Notes under the pieces: model-generated
Database searches by the model: none
Told to the model about the DNA's origin: nothing
Seen by the model: only the letters and a program-made list of their open reading frames with translations
From: an uncultured Psychroserpens sp.
GTDB taxonomy: Bacteria; Bacteroidota; Bacteroidia; Flavobacteriales; Flavobacteriaceae
Length of the DNA: 64,000 nt
Assembly (NCBI GenBank): GCA_947488655.1
Contig: CANKZZ010000005.1
Coordinates: forward strand, 1 to 64,000
Reading direction: 5' to 3'
Made by a program: the position numbers and the translations under genes
Part shown: positions 53,902 to 62,842 of the stretch, piece after piece
Layout: each line of letters starts with the position of its first letter
Numbering within the stretch: position 1 is the first letter of the stretch

Positions 53902-54294
53902 TTATTTCGAAAACTCATTTAAAACTTCCATAGCTCTTTCTGTATCTTTTTTATCGACAAAAATATGGTCGTGATAAAAAGCTGCAACCACATTACAGCT
54001 AATACCATGTTTTGATAATGCATTAGAAAAAGCAGCAGTAAGCCCAACTGCTTCCAGAGAAGAATGAACCGTTAAGGTAATCCATGAAGCAACGTAAGAG
54101 TAATCTAAATTGAGTTGATCTGCGATATGCTTTTCTGCAATAATAGTTAAACTCTCGTCTTCTTTAAAAGTCATTATGATATGACTCAAGTTAATTTTTT
54201 CCAAATTTTGAGTCTTACAAAAAACATAGTCACCCAAATTATGCTTAGGCTTCATTGACTTTAGTAATGTGTCTAAATCTTTTTCTCCACTCAT
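53902..54294 (-). CDS. ACT-domain protein of unknown ligand
   Basis: 130 residues. SLTIIAEKHIADQLNLDYSYVASWITLTVHSSLEAVGLTAAFSNALSKHGISCNVVAAFYHDHIFVDKKDTERAMEVL has the beta-alpha-beta ACT-like pattern with the GIS turn typical of amino-acid-binding domains, as in the small stand-alone ACT proteins. It may bind an amino acid. It precedes the SMR exporter gene. Confidence 0.8.
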   Translation of the reverse strand: MSGEKDLDTLLKSMKPKHNLGDYVFCKTQNLEKINLSHIIMTFKEDESLTIIAEKHIADQLNLDYSYVASWITLTVHSSLEAVGLTAAFSNALSKHGISCNVVAAFYHDHIFVDKKDTERAMEVLNEFSK

Positions 54295-54479
54295 AAATTT
54301 AAAATTTTAATCTATTTTAAAAACTGCTTGATATTTTATTCTGAAATGTGCTGTAATGTATGAGTTCTCATAATCGATTTGTCATTAAATAGAAATTGAA
54401 TAATAGCTTGTATGCTACTTATTATTAGTGCTTTCAAATTTTACCTTGTCATATTTCAATCGAAATTAAGTACGCTTAA

Positions 54480-55190
54480 TTATGGATTTGTAGACCATAA
54501 AGACGCACCTTTAAGCATTGCTCGTCTTGGTAACTTTAAACCAGCAACAATTAATTCTGCAAAATCTTCTGGTTGTAATACACTATCTTCAGATTCTTTT
54601 GAAGCAATACCTAAATCTACAGACATATCTGTTGCTATAGTACTTGGCGTTAATGTGCAAACTCTAATATTATTTTTACGTACTTCTTTCATTAGAGATT
54701 CAGACATACCAATTACAGCAAATTTTGATGCCGAATAAGCCGATGTGTTTGCATTTCCGTTTAAACCTGCTGTTGATGAGACATTAATTATATCGCCTTC
54801 ATTTTGATTTATTAAGTACGGTAAAACCTCTTTAGTGACATAGTACATACCCATAAGATTCGTTTGGATAATTGTACTCCATTGGTCAACTTCCATGTCA
54901 TTAAACGAACCAAAAGCTGCTATACCAGCATTATTTACTAATATATCAATAGAGCCAAATGTGTCTATAATATTTTTAATTCCTGTTTGAACTTCTTTAT
55001 AGTTACCTACATCAAAAGCCGAATAGGTTGCTTGTATACCAAAATTTTCTAATTCTAAAACTGTAGCTTTTAAGTCCTGCTCATTTCTACCTGTTATAGC
55101 CACGTCTATACCTTCCTTTGCAAAGGCAATTGCTGTAGCTTTTCCCAAGCCTCTACTTCCTCCTGTAATAATTGCTTTTTTATTTTTCAT
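54480..55190 (-). CDS. SDR family 3-oxoacyl-reductase-like oxidoreductase
   Basis: 236 residues. KAIITGGSRGLGKATAIAFAKEG (TGxxxGxG), DILVNNAGIAAFG (NNAG), INVSSTAGLNGNANTSAYSASKFAV (Ser, Tyr, Lys present). FabG-like in sequence, but the gene is not in a fatty-acid cluster, so it is probably a general ketone/aldehyde reductase. The C-terminus is shorter than that of FabG and ends in LKGASLWSTNP. Confidence 0.87.
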   Translation of the reverse strand: MKNKKAIITGGSRGLGKATAIAFAKEGIDVAITGRNEQDLKATVLELENFGIQATYSAFDVGNYKEVQTGIKNIIDTFGSIDILVNNAGIAAFGSFNDMEVDQWSTIIQTNLMGMYYVTKEVLPYLINQNEGDIINVSSTAGLNGNANTSAYSASKFAVIGMSESLMKEVRKNNIRVCTLTPSTIATDMSVDLGIASKESEDSVLQPEDFAELIVAGLKLPRRAMLKGASLWSTNP

Positions 55191-55412
55191 ATTAAATTAT
55201 AATCTGTTTTTATATTTATTTTACTGAATATCTTCATAATATAAAGTCACTCCTTTAAGACTTCTAACCATTTTCTATATAACTCCTTAAAATAATTATC
55301 GACGTTGTAATGCAATGTATAATGCTCTAAAAAGATTAACTCTAAAATCATAATTAGCTTCATAAAATCACACAAGTAAATATAATAATCAATGCCAATA
55401 GATGCTTCAATA

Positions 55413-55449
55413 AAAAACACCTTTTCAACATAAGGAAAAAAGGTGTTTA
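55413..55449 (-). terminator. Rho-independent terminator
   Basis: Minus strand: AAACACCTTTT pairs with AAAAGGTGTTT around a short loop, then a T run, ~25 bp after the metalloprotease gene. Confidence 0.8.
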
Positions 55450-55472
55450 GGTTATTATCTTACTTTAAATTT

Positions 55473-57959
55473 TTAATTATTTGGTTCTAAAATATTTTCA
55501 ATACGTTTCACTAAATCTTTATAATGGTACTTAGTAACTGTATTAACTTGTCTATTACCTGCTGCAGTAACTTGACGCTTTAAAACATTTAATTCGCCAC
55601 GAACTAATGCTCTAATATCAGATTGTGATACACTATAGTAATCGCCTCTTCTATTAGACTCTAAATCTGATGTCATTAAAAATGCCATACGATCTACATA
55701 AGCACGTTGCAAATTTCTACGATATACATCTACATTTTTGGTGCTTTTTGCTTCATCAAATAAACCCTTTCGTAAATCTTGCATCATTGATAATGCGCTA
55801 TAATTTGTTGCATCAATACTTTCGTGATCTATTAAACGACCTAATTTATCAAAACTCAAAAGTGCATTTAAATATCTACTCTGTAAACGTCTTAATCGCT
55901 CTGTGTACCCATTGTAATCTATATTTTGCAACATAGTTTTATCAACAAGCCAACGTGGCGTTTCAAAAGCATTATCATGTAACCACTGCATAGATTGTTG
56001 TTGCTTTAACTTAGGTACTGCTTGGTATGCAATACCTCCTTGACTTGGAGTTATTAAATTTTCTTCAACACCACCTACATTTCCTAATACATGACCAATA
56101 TACCTATTATAACAGCCTAGCATCTCGCCATATAATTCTTCTAAATCATTATAATCATTGGTTTGACTACTCGTCCATTGTGGTAAATTTTGAGCTACAT
56201 ATTTTAAATTCTTTAATGCATAATTAGACGCTTTAATGGCATCATTACCAATGTCTTCAGTTTGAGAAGTAGGGTCAAATCTACTGCTTTGCTTTCCGAA
56301 GATATATTTAGGATCACCTGCTTTCTCCATGATCCAATTATCTAGAGTTGTTCTTTCAGCATCTGCCGAAAACGCTCCAGGTATTGCTCTATAACCCCAA
56401 TTTATTGCATAATGATCATATGGTCCAATTTGACGAATAAATCTAATATTTTCATCTCCTGGTTGCGCAATGTAGTTGTAGCGTGCATAGTCCATAATAG
56501 TAGATGCGATACCGAACTCTTGAGTAAATGCACCATTTCTATAATTTTCTACATCATAGGCCTTACTCGCACTCATATTGTGAGGTAATCCTAAAGCATG
56601 ACCTACCTCGTGTGCAATTACCATTTTCATCATTTCTCCAATATCTTCGGCAGGAGTGTCTAGAGTTCTTGCATCTGGATTAGCTGCTCCAGTTTCTAAC
56701 AAATAACGATTTCTATATGAGCGTAGATGATTGTGATACCAAATAATATCACTCTCTATAATTTCGCCACTTCTAGGATCTGCAACACTAGGTCCCATTG
56801 CATTTCTTGTTTCGCTGGCAACATATCTCACTACAGAATATCTTACATCTTCTGGGCTAAAATCTGGATCTTCTTCTTTTGTTGGTGGATATTTAGCAAT
56901 TATGGCATTTTTAAATCCTGCACTTTCAAAAGGACCTTGCCAAAGCTCAATACCTTCTTTAATATATTTACGTAAACTCTCAGGTGTGGCTGGATCTAAA
57001 TAATAAACAATAGGTTTTACCGGTTCTACCAATTCTCCTCTAGCATAAGCTTCTGGATCCTTAGGTTCTAATTTCCACCTTTTTATGTAAGTTTTACGAT
57101 CTGCTTTTAACTTTTCGCTTCCATAATCTACCTGACTAAAAGAAAACCAACCTACTCGCTCATCTGCAAAACGAGGTTGCATAGGTTCTTCTGGCAATAA
57201 AATCATAGATTGATTCATTTGTAAACTTATAGTTTGAGCAGCTCTCGCAGATGGAGGTTGCGTTGCGTTATAAGTCATATCTTGCACAACTTCAATATTT
57301 TGAGGGAAACTTTTCATTTTATTAATAAAGCTTCTAGAGGGATCTAAGTTTCTCACCTTGTATGATGTTCTCAAACTGCTTTGCAAACCACTAATAGCCT
57401 TTACATCTGTACTATAAAATTTAGTCACATCTACAACAACTGCAGTAGAGTCTTTACTAAACGCTGCAATATCAAATGCAAATAAAGTTGGCTCGTAATT
57501 ATTAGATTTAACAGATATACTTATTGGCAACTCCTCATCTGCTACTGCATTGTATGAGCGCTCTTTAAGTAAAATCTTTGTATCAAAACGCTCCCAACTA
57601 ATAAGTCGTTCGCCAGTTTTTGTTCCTGCATTAATATAACCGCCTCCTAAATTGGCTGGTAATTTTGCAATTCTACTCACTAAGAGCATATCTTTTCCAA
57701 GATGTTCGTTAGGGATTTCAAAAAAGTACTTCTCTCCTACTTTATGAACTTTAAATAACCCATCATCTGTAACCGCATCTTTAGTGATAACCTGGTCATA
57801 TGCCTTAATTTTACCTTGATTCTTTTTAGATGCAGCTTTTGGCTGCACTGCCTCTGTTTTATTTTTCTTTTTACGTTTATTACTTTTAGATTGAGCCTGG
57901 TTTATCAGTGGTATCAAGGCTAAAGCAAGTGCCAAAACATATAGTAAATTTTTCTTCAT
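55473..57959 (-). CDS. Exported zinc metalloprotease with DUF5117/DUF5118 domains
   Basis: 828 residues. The signal peptide MKKNLLYVLALALALIPLINQAQ is followed by a Lys-rich linker (KSNKRKKKNKT). The N-terminal half (FFEIPNEHLGKDMLLVSRIAKLPANLGGGYINAGT...) is the DUF5118/5117 pattern. The zinc site is HEVGHALGLPH at about residues 445-455, with a downstream Met-turn (IMDYARYN). It is a metzincin-type protease of the outer envelope common in Bacteroidota; natural substrate unknown. Confidence 0.88.
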   Translation of the reverse strand: MKKNLLYVLALALALIPLINQAQSKSNKRKKKNKTEAVQPKAASKKNQGKIKAYDQVITKDAVTDDGLFKVHKVGEKYFFEIPNEHLGKDMLLVSRIAKLPANLGGGYINAGTKTGERLISWERFDTKILLKERSYNAVADEELPISISVKSNNYEPTLFAFDIAAFSKDSTAVVVDVTKFYSTDVKAISGLQSSLRTSYKVRNLDPSRSFINKMKSFPQNIEVVQDMTYNATQPPSARAAQTISLQMNQSMILLPEEPMQPRFADERVGWFSFSQVDYGSEKLKADRKTYIKRWKLEPKDPEAYARGELVEPVKPIVYYLDPATPESLRKYIKEGIELWQGPFESAGFKNAIIAKYPPTKEEDPDFSPEDVRYSVVRYVASETRNAMGPSVADPRSGEIIESDIIWYHNHLRSYRNRYLLETGAANPDARTLDTPAEDIGEMMKMVIAHEVGHALGLPHNMSASKAYDVENYRNGAFTQEFGIASTIMDYARYNYIAQPGDENIRFIRQIGPYDHYAINWGYRAIPGAFSADAERTTLDNWIMEKAGDPKYIFGKQSSRFDPTSQTEDIGNDAIKASNYALKNLKYVAQNLPQWTSSQTNDYNDLEELYGEMLGCYNRYIGHVLGNVGGVEENLITPSQGGIAYQAVPKLKQQQSMQWLHDNAFETPRWLVDKTMLQNIDYNGYTERLRRLQSRYLNALLSFDKLGRLIDHESIDATNYSALSMMQDLRKGLFDEAKSTKNVDVYRRNLQRAYVDRMAFLMTSDLESNRRGDYYSVSQSDIRALVRGELNVLKRQVTAAGNRQVNTVTKYHYKDLVKRIENILEPNN

Positions 57960-58100
57960 AAGATGGTTTTTATTAGTCTAAGTCCTAAAATTAATAAAAC
58001 GACTCTGTGTTTTTAAGACTTTCACAAAATTTTAATGCTTTTAACATCACATACTTTGCAATAAGTAAACAAATAGACGATATAATATTTATAAAATAGA

Positions 58101-58131
58101 AAAAACGACATCGTGAGATGTCGTTTTTATA
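58101..58131. terminator. Rho-independent terminator (bidirectional)
   Basis: AAAACGACATC pairs with GATGTCGTTTT around GTGA, with A and T runs on both sides. It lies after the mechanosensitive channel gene on the minus strand. Confidence 0.88.
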
Positions 58132-58182
58132 ATTAATAGGTTTCATAATTTCAATTGCTGAAATATTAAAACACAAAGTAAT

Positions 58183-59064
58183 TTAAGATTTAGTATTAAT
58201 ATTAACTGGTGTATCCATTTGTAAGGTTCTAATTGGAAACGGAATATTAATATTGTGTTCATCAAATAATTCTTTAATAAGCATTATAGCTTCACTCTGT
58301 TTATCAAACATTTGACTTTTTTTGGTATAATCTATATGAAAGCGTACCATAAAGTTAATAGAACTATCACCAAACTCGGTCCAATAAAATTGAAGATTCT
58401 CACCTTGTTGCTGCGGAAAATGTTCTTCAATTAATTTTTCTACCATAGCTTTGGTTTCTCTTAAATTGGTTTCGTAACCAACGCCACAGTTTACGGTAAT
58501 TCTACTTCTTTCGGTTAAAGAATAGTTCACAAAAGGCTCATCTATAATTAATGAGTTTGGCATAACTACAATATGATTATCTGGTCTTCTTAAAACAAAA
58601 TTCCGAAGAGAAATTTCTTCAACAAATCCGCTATGATCTGACGTTTCTATATAATCATTTATTCTAATTCTTGGTAAAAACGAAAGTAACACTCCCGAAA
58701 AAGTATTGTTTAAAGTACCTTGTAAAGCTAAACCAATAGCTAAGGCAACAACTCCTGCTCCAGCAAGTATTGAGGTTAACGCTTTATCTAAATCAAGAAC
58801 GCCTAAAGCAATAAAAAAGCCAATAAGCACAATTATTATAGACACCAATTTGACTATAATTTGTCTTACAGAGGCATTGCTCATTCGTTTTATTAAAATT
58901 TTTCGTAATAAGGATTTTACACCTCTAGAAATGAAGTAAAATAAAACAATAACTAAAATGGCGAGTACAAGATTTGGAAGCCTTAAAATAATAGCTTCGC
59001 TCCAACCTTCTAATTTTTCATAAAGTTTGTCTATATAAGACCCTATTTTCATTACATGTATCAT
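58183..59064 (-). CDS. MscS family small-conductance mechanosensitive channel
   Basis: 293 residues. Three membrane helices (NLVLAILVIVLFYFISRGV; RQIIVKLVSIIIVLIGFFIALGVLDL; the pore-lining ILAGAGVVALAIGLALQGTLNNTFSGVLLSF) are followed by a beta domain (IRINDYIETSDHSGFVEEISLRNFVLRRPDNHIVVMPNSLI). This is the core MscS architecture, which releases solutes on hypo-osmotic shock. An in-frame ATG four codons later is also possible. 7 bp after the SLC13-like gene, so co-transcribed. Confidence 0.9.
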   Translation of the reverse strand: MIHVMKIGSYIDKLYEKLEGWSEAIILRLPNLVLAILVIVLFYFISRGVKSLLRKILIKRMSNASVRQIIVKLVSIIIVLIGFFIALGVLDLDKALTSILAGAGVVALAIGLALQGTLNNTFSGVLLSFLPRIRINDYIETSDHSGFVEEISLRNFVLRRPDNHIVVMPNSLIIDEPFVNYSLTERSRITVNCGVGYETNLRETKAMVEKLIEEHFPQQQGENLQFYWTEFGDSSINFMVRFHIDYTKKSQMFDKQSEAIMLIKELFDEHNINIPFPIRTLQMDTPVNINTKS

Positions 59065-59071
59065 AATTAAT

Positions 59072-60874
59072 TTAAGTATTTAATTGTGTGGACAAAATTG
59101 TTGTTGCCACGATTAATAAAATAATTGAGAGCGTACCACCTATAATTAAAAAGTGTTTAAAGCGGTACACTCCAGTACCATAAATAAGCGCATTAGTTTG
59201 ATAACCCATTGGTGTAAAAAAGCTAAAATTTGCACCAAACATTACAGCTAAAATAAACGGTTTTACAGGTAAATTTAAACCTGCTGCTAACGAAATTGCA
59301 ATTGGTGTTACAATAACTGCTGTTGCATTGTTAGAAATAAAACCACTCATAATCATCGTTAAAGCAAATAAAACACCAAGCACAACTGTACCATTTTGAC
59401 CATACAGTAGACCTAACAGTTGTTTAGAAATCCAAACATCTGTACCTGTGTTACCCATTGCAATTCCCAGAGGAATCATACCTGCTAATAGGAAGAAAAT
59501 TTGCCAATTGACACGCTTATATATTTTTGTAAGATTTATACAATTAGCAAAAAGCATAGCTCCAACACCTACAATTGTACTTGCTAAAATAGATAAAACA
59601 TTTGTTGCTGCTAAAACGATTACACCAATTAAAACTGCAATACACCACAATTGCTTTGGTCTATTGATACTATAGTCGCTTTCATGCTGTCGCATGACGA
59701 CAACATTTTTAAACTGGTATATTTTTGTGAGATTGTCTTTATCTAATTTTAATAAAATACGATCTCCTGCTTTAATATTTAATTTCTTAATTGCTTTTGG
59801 TAACGCAATATGAGCATCTAGATTTAGCATCTTTTTTTTCTGTATACCTATTGGAGTGCCTATATTATTTAAAATAAATTTTACTTCTTGTAAGGTTTTA
59901 TCTATAATCTCAGAGCCTGGTAAGATAAGTAATTCTACAAAGGTATTCTTTACATCTTTATCTATAACTGTGTTGTTTTCTATCTCATCACTTTCTAAGG
60001 AGAGTGTAAAATCATCTTCTGAAATTAAATTAAAATCTTGTATATCACTCACTAACACTAATTCATCTCCAGCTCTTAACGTCGTGTTTTTACCAGGAGT
60101 CGTGTTTACATTACTATCTCTAATAAGCTTTAATACCGAAATATTAGGATTGTTATAAAAAGGAACTTGAGAAAAAGCTTCTCCAACATATTTAGAATCT
60201 GGTTTAACAGTGAGTGTAAATAAAAAATTTGAGCTCTCACTAAAAGTACTCAATTTGTCTCCTCCTCCCTTTGGCAACCATCTACTAGCAATAGTCATAA
60301 AAACAATACCAACTGCAAGCAAAATTAATCCATACATAGAAAATTCAAAAAAGCTAAATTTCTCTACACCATATTTTGAGGCGACCGAATTAACTAATAA
60401 ATTGGTTGAAGTTCCCATAAGAGTACAACTTCCACCCAAAATTCCTGCAAACGAAATGGGCATTAATAATTTTGGTGCTGAGAAATTGTATTTTTCAGAG
60501 AGTTGTGCAATTATTTTTAAGAAGATAATTACCACTGCTGTTGTACTAATAAAAGATGATATAGTTGCCGAAATTATCATGAATACAGGCACCATGGCTA
60601 TTAACGGTAAAAAACTTAAACGTTTTATAGAATTACTTAGTAAAGTAATAACACCATTATCTTCTAGACCAATAGCAATAATCATTAACATTAACACAGT
60701 TATGGTCGCTGGATTAGAAAATCCACTAGTAGCTTCTTCTGGAGTTGTTAAACCAAATGCTACTAATGCCACAATAATAAAAAATGCAATTTTATCAATA
60801 GGCATAAACTCAGTTATAAATAATAAAACTGAACACCCTATAATTGCAAATATTATAATTATTTGTAAGTCCAA
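59072..60874 (-). CDS. SLC13/DASS family permease with two RCK_C (TrkA-C) domains
   Basis: 600 residues. The N-terminal membrane block (LQIIIIFAIIGCSVLLFITEFMPIDKIAFFIIVALVAFGL) and the C-terminal block (FVPTPIAISLAAGLNL-like segments ending near 590) are interrupted by ~200 cytoplasmic residues with two RCK_C-like domains (LLILPGSEIIDKTLQEVKF; SVLKLIRDSNVNTTPGKNTTLRAGDELVLV). Such proteins import sulfate or dicarboxylates coupled to Na+ or H+. Substrate not determinable here. Confidence 0.86.
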   Translation of the reverse strand: MDLQIIIIFAIIGCSVLLFITEFMPIDKIAFFIIVALVAFGLTTPEEATSGFSNPATITVLMLMIIAIGLEDNGVITLLSNSIKRLSFLPLIAMVPVFMIISATISSFISTTAVVIIFLKIIAQLSEKYNFSAPKLLMPISFAGILGGSCTLMGTSTNLLVNSVASKYGVEKFSFFEFSMYGLILLAVGIVFMTIASRWLPKGGGDKLSTFSESSNFLFTLTVKPDSKYVGEAFSQVPFYNNPNISVLKLIRDSNVNTTPGKNTTLRAGDELVLVSDIQDFNLISEDDFTLSLESDEIENNTVIDKDVKNTFVELLILPGSEIIDKTLQEVKFILNNIGTPIGIQKKKMLNLDAHIALPKAIKKLNIKAGDRILLKLDKDNLTKIYQFKNVVVMRQHESDYSINRPKQLWCIAVLIGVIVLAATNVLSILASTIVGVGAMLFANCINLTKIYKRVNWQIFFLLAGMIPLGIAMGNTGTDVWISKQLLGLLYGQNGTVVLGVLFALTMIMSGFISNNATAVIVTPIAISLAAGLNLPVKPFILAVMFGANFSFFTPMGYQTNALIYGTGVYRFKHFLIIGGTLSIILLIVATTILSTQLNT

Positions 60875-61154
60875 ATGATGAATTGATTAGATATTAGTTA
60901 TATAAATATAGTGGCTCTTTTATAAGAATGCAACAGTTTATTGATTAGAGTTAATCGTTTATTTATTTGGGACAATAAAAGATATGTAAGCTATAACTTT
61001 TAAGATTTCATTAGGCTTTCTCGCATATGCGTCAATAATTATAACAATACGGTTACACTAGAGATACTACAGTGATTAGCTTTACAATACTAAAATTGAG
61101 TTAGGATATTATAATATCAATTTACCTTAATTATTAATCTTAAAAAAAAATACT

Positions 61155-61457
61155 ATGACAATTAATTATGAATATAACGGAGTAACAGCAAGTGATAGTT
61201 TAGAGGCTTTTACCGAAGAAAAATTAACACCAATTTTTAAACGTTTTGATTTTGTGATACGAGCAGATGTGTTTTTTAAAACAGAAAACACGTCTAGTGA
61301 TGAAACAGGAATGATTTGCAGCATAAGATTAAGTGCTCCAGGACCACGTTTATTTGCAGAAGCTTCTCATGATAATTTTAGAGATGCTATCTCAGAAACC
61401 GTTAATGAGCTAACAAAACAACTCAAAAAACGAAAAGATAAAATGAAAACATTTTAA
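61155..61457 (+). CDS. hpf: Ribosome hibernation promoting factor (HPF/YfiA)
   Basis: 100 residues, the short form. MTINYEYNGVTASDSLEAFTEEKLTPIFKRFDFVIRADVFFKTENTS and ICSIRLSAPGPRLFAEASHDNFRDAISETVNELTKQLKKRKDK are diagnostic of the S30AE domain that binds the decoding centre and silences ribosomes in stationary phase. Monocistronic. A GCATATGCGTCAA block lies ~120 bp upstream and also occurs upstream of the SDR at 41788. Confidence 0.92.
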   Translation: MTINYEYNGVTASDSLEAFTEEKLTPIFKRFDFVIRADVFFKTENTSSDETGMICSIRLSAPGPRLFAEASHDNFRDAISETVNELTKQLKKRKDKMKTF

Positions 61458-61600
61458 ACGTTTAATTATTTGCTAATGTGGTATTTATATAAAATTATCG
61501 ATAAAATAATTTTCTTAAAATAATCACAAATTTAACAGTTGATAGTCCGTAAGACAATTAACACCGTAGATATAAACGTAAACCAATTTAAAAACTAAAT

Positions 61601-62434
61601 ATGAATATGAAACGAATTTCAGTAATAGTATTATCAGCTATATTTTTTACAGCTTGTGTCTCTAAAAAGAAATACATAGCATTAGAGCAAGACAATGGTG
61701 AATTAAAAAGTGAACTCACTAAAACAAAAGTTGAGAAAGAAGAACTAGAGTCTAAGTTTGAGAAAATACAACAACGAGTTGATAGCTATAATTCTAAAAT
61801 AAATGAATTAACAGATGATAATAACGCAAAGTTAGTATCTGTAGATGGTGTTGTTATTTCAGAAAATCAAAAAGCAGCAATGCGTGAGTCTTTAAAAAAT
61901 GTACCGCCAGCTTATATGGCTACAGCTAAGACTTTAAAAGATTCTATGAATTTAGCAATGCAGTTTAATTTAAAATCATCTATGGAAAACATTGATGAAG
62001 ATGAAGATATCGCAATTAATATAGAAGAAACAGTTGTGATGATCTCAATTTCAGATAAAATGTTATTTAACTCTGGAAGTTATAAGATAAGCAATAAAGC
62101 AAACGATATTTTGCAAAAAATTGCAAATGTTATCAATTCTGAAGAGAGCCTTGACGTAATGGTAGAAGGTCATACAGATAATAAATTAATGAAAAACAAT
62201 ACAGCTGTTAAAGACAACTGGGACTTAAGTGTTTTGAGAGCAACATCTGTGGTTAGAAAATTACAAGATGAGTATAATGTTGCACCAGAGCAATTAATTG
62301 CAGCTGGACGTAGTTTCTACAAACCTTTAACTACAAATGACACTAATGAAAACAGAGCAGCAAACCGTAGAACACGTATCGTGATTTTACCAAACATTGA
62401 CAAGTTTTTTGCAATGATGTCATCAAATAATTAA
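61601..62434 (+). CDS. OmpA family outer-membrane lipoprotein
   Basis: 277 residues with a lipobox (FFTAC) after the first ~20 residues, a coiled coil (KKKYIALEQDNGELKSELTKTKVEKEELESKFEKIQQRVD) and a C-terminal OmpA domain (MLFNSGSYKISNKANDILQKIANVINSEESLDVMVEGHTDN...LSVLRATSVVRKLQDEYN...NRAANRRTRIVIL). The GHTD and NRRTRI motifs bind peptidoglycan. It tethers the outer membrane. Starts at 61601 or at the ATG two codons later. Confidence 0.92.
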   Translation: MNMKRISVIVLSAIFFTACVSKKKYIALEQDNGELKSELTKTKVEKEELESKFEKIQQRVDSYNSKINELTDDNNAKLVSVDGVVISENQKAAMRESLKNVPPAYMATAKTLKDSMNLAMQFNLKSSMENIDEDEDIAINIEETVVMISISDKMLFNSGSYKISNKANDILQKIANVINSEESLDVMVEGHTDNKLMKNNTAVKDNWDLSVLRATSVVRKLQDEYNVAPEQLIAAGRSFYKPLTTNDTNENRAANRRTRIVILPNIDKFFAMMSSNN

Positions 62435-62473
62435 TTACTTAACCTATTTTAAACTTGGTTAATTAATCCATGA

Positions 62474-62502
62474 AAAGACCGTTGGAAACAACGGTCTTTT
62501 TT
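62474..62502 (+). terminator. Rho-independent terminator
   Basis: AAGACCGTTG pairs with CAACGGTCTT around GAAA (a GNRA loop), followed by a T run; it follows the OmpA lipoprotein gene. Confidence 0.93.
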
Positions 62503-62551
62503 AACGTTTATCAGTTAAATTCTATTTATTTTTGCATAAATTTTACACACT

Positions 62552-62842
62552 ATGCTTTCATTATTAAATAGCTTTAGAATTGTAGCTCTTTTAGAAGGAG
62601 TATCATACATTTTATTATTATTTATAGCAACACCAATAAAATATTTAGCAGACAACCCAATGTTTGTTAAGCTATTAGGTATGCCACACGGAGTTTTATT
62701 TTTAGTGTATATTGTATTAGCTATTATGGTTGGTCAACAATTAAAATGGAATACTAAAACACTTTTAATTGTTCTCGCAGCATCCTTAATTCCGTTTGGG
62801 ACATTTTATATTGAAAAGAAGTATTTAAAACCAAATAAGTAA
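62552..62842 (+). CDS. DUF3817 family small membrane protein
   Basis: 96 residues with three hydrophobic segments: SFRIVALLEGVSYILLLFIATPIKYL, GVLFLVYIVLAIMVGQQL and LLIVLAASLIPFGTFYIEKKYL. The EGVSY and GxHG-like (MPHGVLF) motifs are those of DUF3817, whose function is unknown. Its stop codon overlaps the next start by one base (TAATG), so it is translationally coupled to the channel gene. Confidence 0.88.
   Translation: MLSLLNSFRIVALLEGVSYILLLFIATPIKYLADNPMFVKLLGMPHGVLFLVYIVLAIMVGQQLKWNTKTLLIVLAASLIPFGTFYIEKKYLKPNK

Noticed and set aside
60210-60878. 222-codon plus-strand frame
   Set aside because: It is antisense to the SLC13 permease, whose membrane segments and RCK_C-like domains are clear.
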